Shown here: one piece after another, positions 62,064 to 64,000 of the stretch
Layout of the letters: each line of letters begins with the position of its first letter
Position numbering within the stretch: position 1 is the first letter of the stretch
Made by a program: the position numbers and the translations under genes
The notes under the pieces: generated by a model
What the model was told of the DNA's origin: nothing
Seen by the model: only the letters and a program-made list of their open reading frames with translations
Database searches by the model: none
DNA from: Cyclobacteriaceae bacterium
Lineage (GTDB): Bacteria > Bacteroidota > Bacteroidia > Cytophagales > Cyclobacteriaceae
Direction: 5' to 3'
DNA: 64,000 bases
Assembly (NCBI GenBank): GCA_016787725.1
Contig: JAEUTZ010000004.1
Location: 339,259-403,258 of the forward strand

Positions 62064-62809
62064 AAATCCTGATCATCGAAGATGAACCCCTGGTGGCCAA
62101 TGATTTGTTGAAAACCATAAACCAGTTGGAGCCGGCAGCACAGGTGTTGGCCATTATTCCAAATGTGACGGGTGCAAAAAATTGGTTTGCTAACAACGTC
62201 CAACCCGATTTGATTTTTTCGGACATTCAGCTTTCGGATGGTGTCAGCTTTGAAATTTTCGAACAGAATCAGCAAATTACTTGTACCATTATTTTTACAA
62301 CCGCTTATGATGCCTACGCCATTCGCGCTTTTAAGCTTAACAGCATTGATTATTTATTAAAACCAATTGATGAACAGGATCTAGCAAAGGCGCTCGCTAA
62401 ATACCGTTCCTTTCGCCATGAGGAGAGCAATTCCTTAAAGGAGCTTATTTTACATCTTACCCAGGAACCACGCAAATACAAGGAACGGTTTTTATCGCAG
62501 CAGCGAAACAGCCTGGTGCCCGTACGGGTAGATGAAATTGCATTCTTCCATAAAGAGGAACTTATTTTTATTCATACGGTTGGAGGTGAGAAACTGCTTA
62601 GCGATCAATCCACCCTGGACGACCTGGAAAGCCTGGTGGATCCAACGCTCTTCTTCCGGGTAAACCGTCAGTATTTAGTTCACCTGCAAAGCGTGGCCCG
62701 CGTAAAAACCACCCACAAAGGATTGAGTGTTCAGTTAAAACCTCCTTTTGCACAGGAGTTGGATCTGAGTCGCGAAAAGGCTACCGCTTTTAAGCAGTGG
62801 CTGGGCTAA
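62060..62809 (+). CDS. LytTR-family response regulator
   Basis: A 249-residue regulator. The receiver domain (1-120) begins MKILIIEDEPLVANDLL, with the phospho-Asp in DLIFSDIQLSDG near residue 55 and the Lys in YLLKPID near 105. The C-terminal LytTR DNA-binding domain (about 145-249) contains EIAFFHKEELIFIHTVGG and FFRVNRQYLVHL. Its start overlaps the kinase stop (ATGA). Its stop is immediately next to the convergent Dabb gene. Confidence 0.95.
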   Translation: MKILIIEDEPLVANDLLKTINQLEPAAQVLAIIPNVTGAKNWFANNVQPDLIFSDIQLSDGVSFEIFEQNQQITCTIIFTTAYDAYAIRAFKLNSIDYLLKPIDEQDLAKALAKYRSFRHEESNSLKELILHLTQEPRKYKERFLSQQRNSLVPVRVDEIAFFHKEELIFIHTVGGEKLLSDQSTLDDLESLVDPTLFFRVNRQYLVHLQSVARVKTTHKGLSVQLKPPFAQELDLSREKATAFKQWLG

Positions 62810-63208
62810 TTATCCGTTTATCGTATCGTACACAATTACTTTCTCCCAAAGGGGCGAGCACTCGGCAATAAATTTTTGATGCAGGGGGTGGTCCTGATAG
62901 GTTTTCTGTCCGGCCAGGTCCTTGAAGAACATCAGTTCCGAAACGGAGTAACTGTTGTCCACCACATCGCGCTGCTCGGTGGAGGCCGGCACACCCACGT
63001 GAATGTATTGGATGGTTTCAATTTTTGACAGGGACTTAACACCGGCAATCAATTTAGCCAGGTCTTCTTTTGAACCCGGGTTCTTTAGCCAGAAGAAAAC
63101 ATGATGTACGAGTACAGGTTTCTCTTTTTTCATGGGGTAGGCTTCCAGTGCCGGAGCCAAAGTTAAGAGGGATGCACCGGCTAAAAATTTTCTTCGGGTG
63201 GTTTTCAT
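62810..63208 (-). CDS. Dabb (stress-responsive alpha/beta barrel) domain protein, exported
   Basis: A 132-residue protein with a twin-arginine-type signal (MKTTRRKFLAGASLLTLAPA, residues 1-20). A single Dabb ferredoxin-like domain follows (VLVHHVFFWLKNPGSKEDL, then YIHVGVPASTEQRDVVDNSY). The start MKTTRRK is chosen because it gives a complete signal; the open frame upstream would bury it. Dabb proteins form small barrels that bind or modify hydrophobic compounds; the ligand is unknown. It ends one base after the LytTR stop in the opposite direction. Confidence 0.85.
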   Translation of the reverse strand: MKTTRRKFLAGASLLTLAPALEAYPMKKEKPVLVHHVFFWLKNPGSKEDLAKLIAGVKSLSKIETIQYIHVGVPASTEQRDVVDNSYSVSELMFFKDLAGQKTYQDHPLHQKFIAECSPLWEKVIVYDTING

Positions 63209-63254
63209 GGGGCGGATTTCTGTAAAAGTAATCAGTGTGAGTAAAATGCCCAAT

Positions 63255-63287
63255 TAAAAAGCCCATTCTGCTTACGCAGAACAGGCT
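63255..63287 (-). terminator. possible terminator of the RadC-like gene
   Basis: On the minus strand AAGCCTGTTCTGC pairs imperfectly with GCAGAATGGGCTT across a GTAA loop, followed by TTTAATT. It is about 100 bases past the stop of the gene at 63385 and upstream of the Dabb gene. Confidence 0.45.
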
Positions 63288-63384
63288 TGATTGATTTGTC
63301 GCCCTCCCTGTACAATTTTCGAACCTTTTTATTGAAGACCTTAGAAAGCTAGCTAATTTAGCGGCCTAGTCAAAAAAAAGGGCC

Positions 63385-63852
63385 CTATATGAGCCCTTCA
63401 TCAGCAAAGGAATAATATCCTTCGCTGGTTATTATGATGTGATCAAGTAATTGAATTTCCAGGAATCTGCCAGCTTCTTTTATCTTTCTGGTCAGGTCAA
63501 TATCCGCTTGGCTTGGCTGCAAATTGCCAGAAGGATGATTATGGCTTAGTATGATCCCTGATGCTGCCGCTTTGATCGCGGCTGCAAAAATTAGTTTTGG
63601 ATCAGCTACAGTCCCGCTAATTCCTCCTGTTGATACTTCGAAAATTCCAAGAACCTTGTTTGCGCGATTTGTAAGCATTACTTTGAATTGCTCTACAAGT
63701 TCAATCTTCGTCTTATCCCAAGTTTCTTGCAATACACTGTGGGCATCCCTTGAACTGTTGATCTTGGGACGTTGCGATGGCTTGACGTTCGACTTGTAGG
63801 TGAGCTGAATTTCTGCTACCTGATACTGTCTTGTTTCTTTTGTATTTTCCAT
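63385..63852 (-). CDS. short RadC-type JAB/MPN domain protein
   Basis: A 155-residue protein containing almost only the JAB1/MPN (RadC) domain. The metal-binding JAMM motif is visible: a Glu in VLGIFEVSTGG, then SHNHPSGNLQPSQADIDLT near residue 102. It lacks the helix-hairpin-helix half of chromosomal RadC. Such short forms are common on plasmids, conjugative elements and genomic islands of Bacteroidota, with no proven function. It is the last gene in the window; 63853-64000 shows a Gly/Pro-rich AG-biased stretch but no recognisable gene. It may mark the edge of a mobile element continuing beyond base 64000. Confidence 0.88.
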   Translation of the reverse strand: MENTKETRQYQVAEIQLTYKSNVKPSQRPKINSSRDAHSVLQETWDKTKIELVEQFKVMLTNRANKVLGIFEVSTGGISGTVADPKLIFAAAIKAAASGIILSHNHPSGNLQPSQADIDLTRKIKEAGRFLEIQLLDHIIITSEGYYSFADEGLI

Positions 63853-64000
63853 AATCGTGAGAATTAATTATGGTGCACTCGAAGGCTTTGGAAGGAATTT
63901 GCGCAAGGAGGAACGGAATAATTGGGGGTTCCTGGAAGGAGGCACGACTGGAAGGGGGAACCGTTTATGCCGGAAATTCCTTGCAAGCATATTCCGACAT

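Overview
The window reads as chromosomal DNA of a Bacteroidota bacterium, most likely of the order Cytophagales. The evidence is a type B (gliding_CHP04131-like) C-terminal sorting domain for the type IX secretion system, TonB receptors with N-terminal carboxypeptidase-regulatory-like domains, a DnaE2-like alpha subunit paired with DinB, a very short AtpC, and several promoters of the Bacteroidota form TTTG-N18/19-TAnnTTTG. Genus and species cannot be fixed from the sequence.

Layout. 1-5.7 kb: the end of an amino-acid dehydrogenase, two side-by-side CaCA Ca2+/Na+ antiporters and two side-by-side NhaD Na+/H+ antiporters, meeting at a shared bidirectional terminator. 6-20 kb: a TonB receptor and housekeeping genes (aspartate kinase, DnaK, an aldo/keto reductase, RF3, a class A beta-lactamase-like lipoprotein, a pseudouridine synthase, two small membrane proteins, AtpD/AtpC). 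20-28.7 kb: an orphan histidine kinase, an ABC-2 exporter, a secreted beta-rich protein, DnaJ/GrpE, ObgE, adenylate kinase and Hpt. 28.7-37 kb: a probable DNA-damage operon dinB-recQ-dnaE2 with a perfect palindrome at its promoter, then RlmD. 37-42 kb: a large T9SS cargo protein, a TPR/SH3 protein, tRNA-Lys, an FG-GAP gene remnant and an MFS transporter.

42.6-50 kb is the most interesting region: an ECF sigma factor (SigK-like) and RskA-type anti-sigma, divergent from two DUF4331-type secreted proteins, a TPR lipoprotein, a small His-rich protein and a TonB receptor, followed by a secreted fasciclin protein. The DUF4331 gene and the fasciclin gene carry the same spaced motif (ATCCAAT-N13-TCGTA) just upstream. 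It resembles the mycobacterial SigK promoter layout, so the whole block looks like one envelope regulon.

50-54.6 kb: a subtilase, two tRNA-Leu genes flanking a dead GIY-YIG nuclease gene and a tRNA-like scrap, tRNA-Thr, and an Rrf2 regulator next to a 1-Cys-type peroxiredoxin. 54.6-62.8 kb: a DegT aminotransferase, a glycosyltransferase, an EamA exporter, and an operon of a HlyD-like adaptor, FtsX permease, ABC ATPase and LytS/LytTR two-component pair. The window ends with a Dabb-domain protein and a short RadC-type protein that may mark the edge of a mobile element.

No rRNA operon, CRISPR array or complete insertion sequence was seen.
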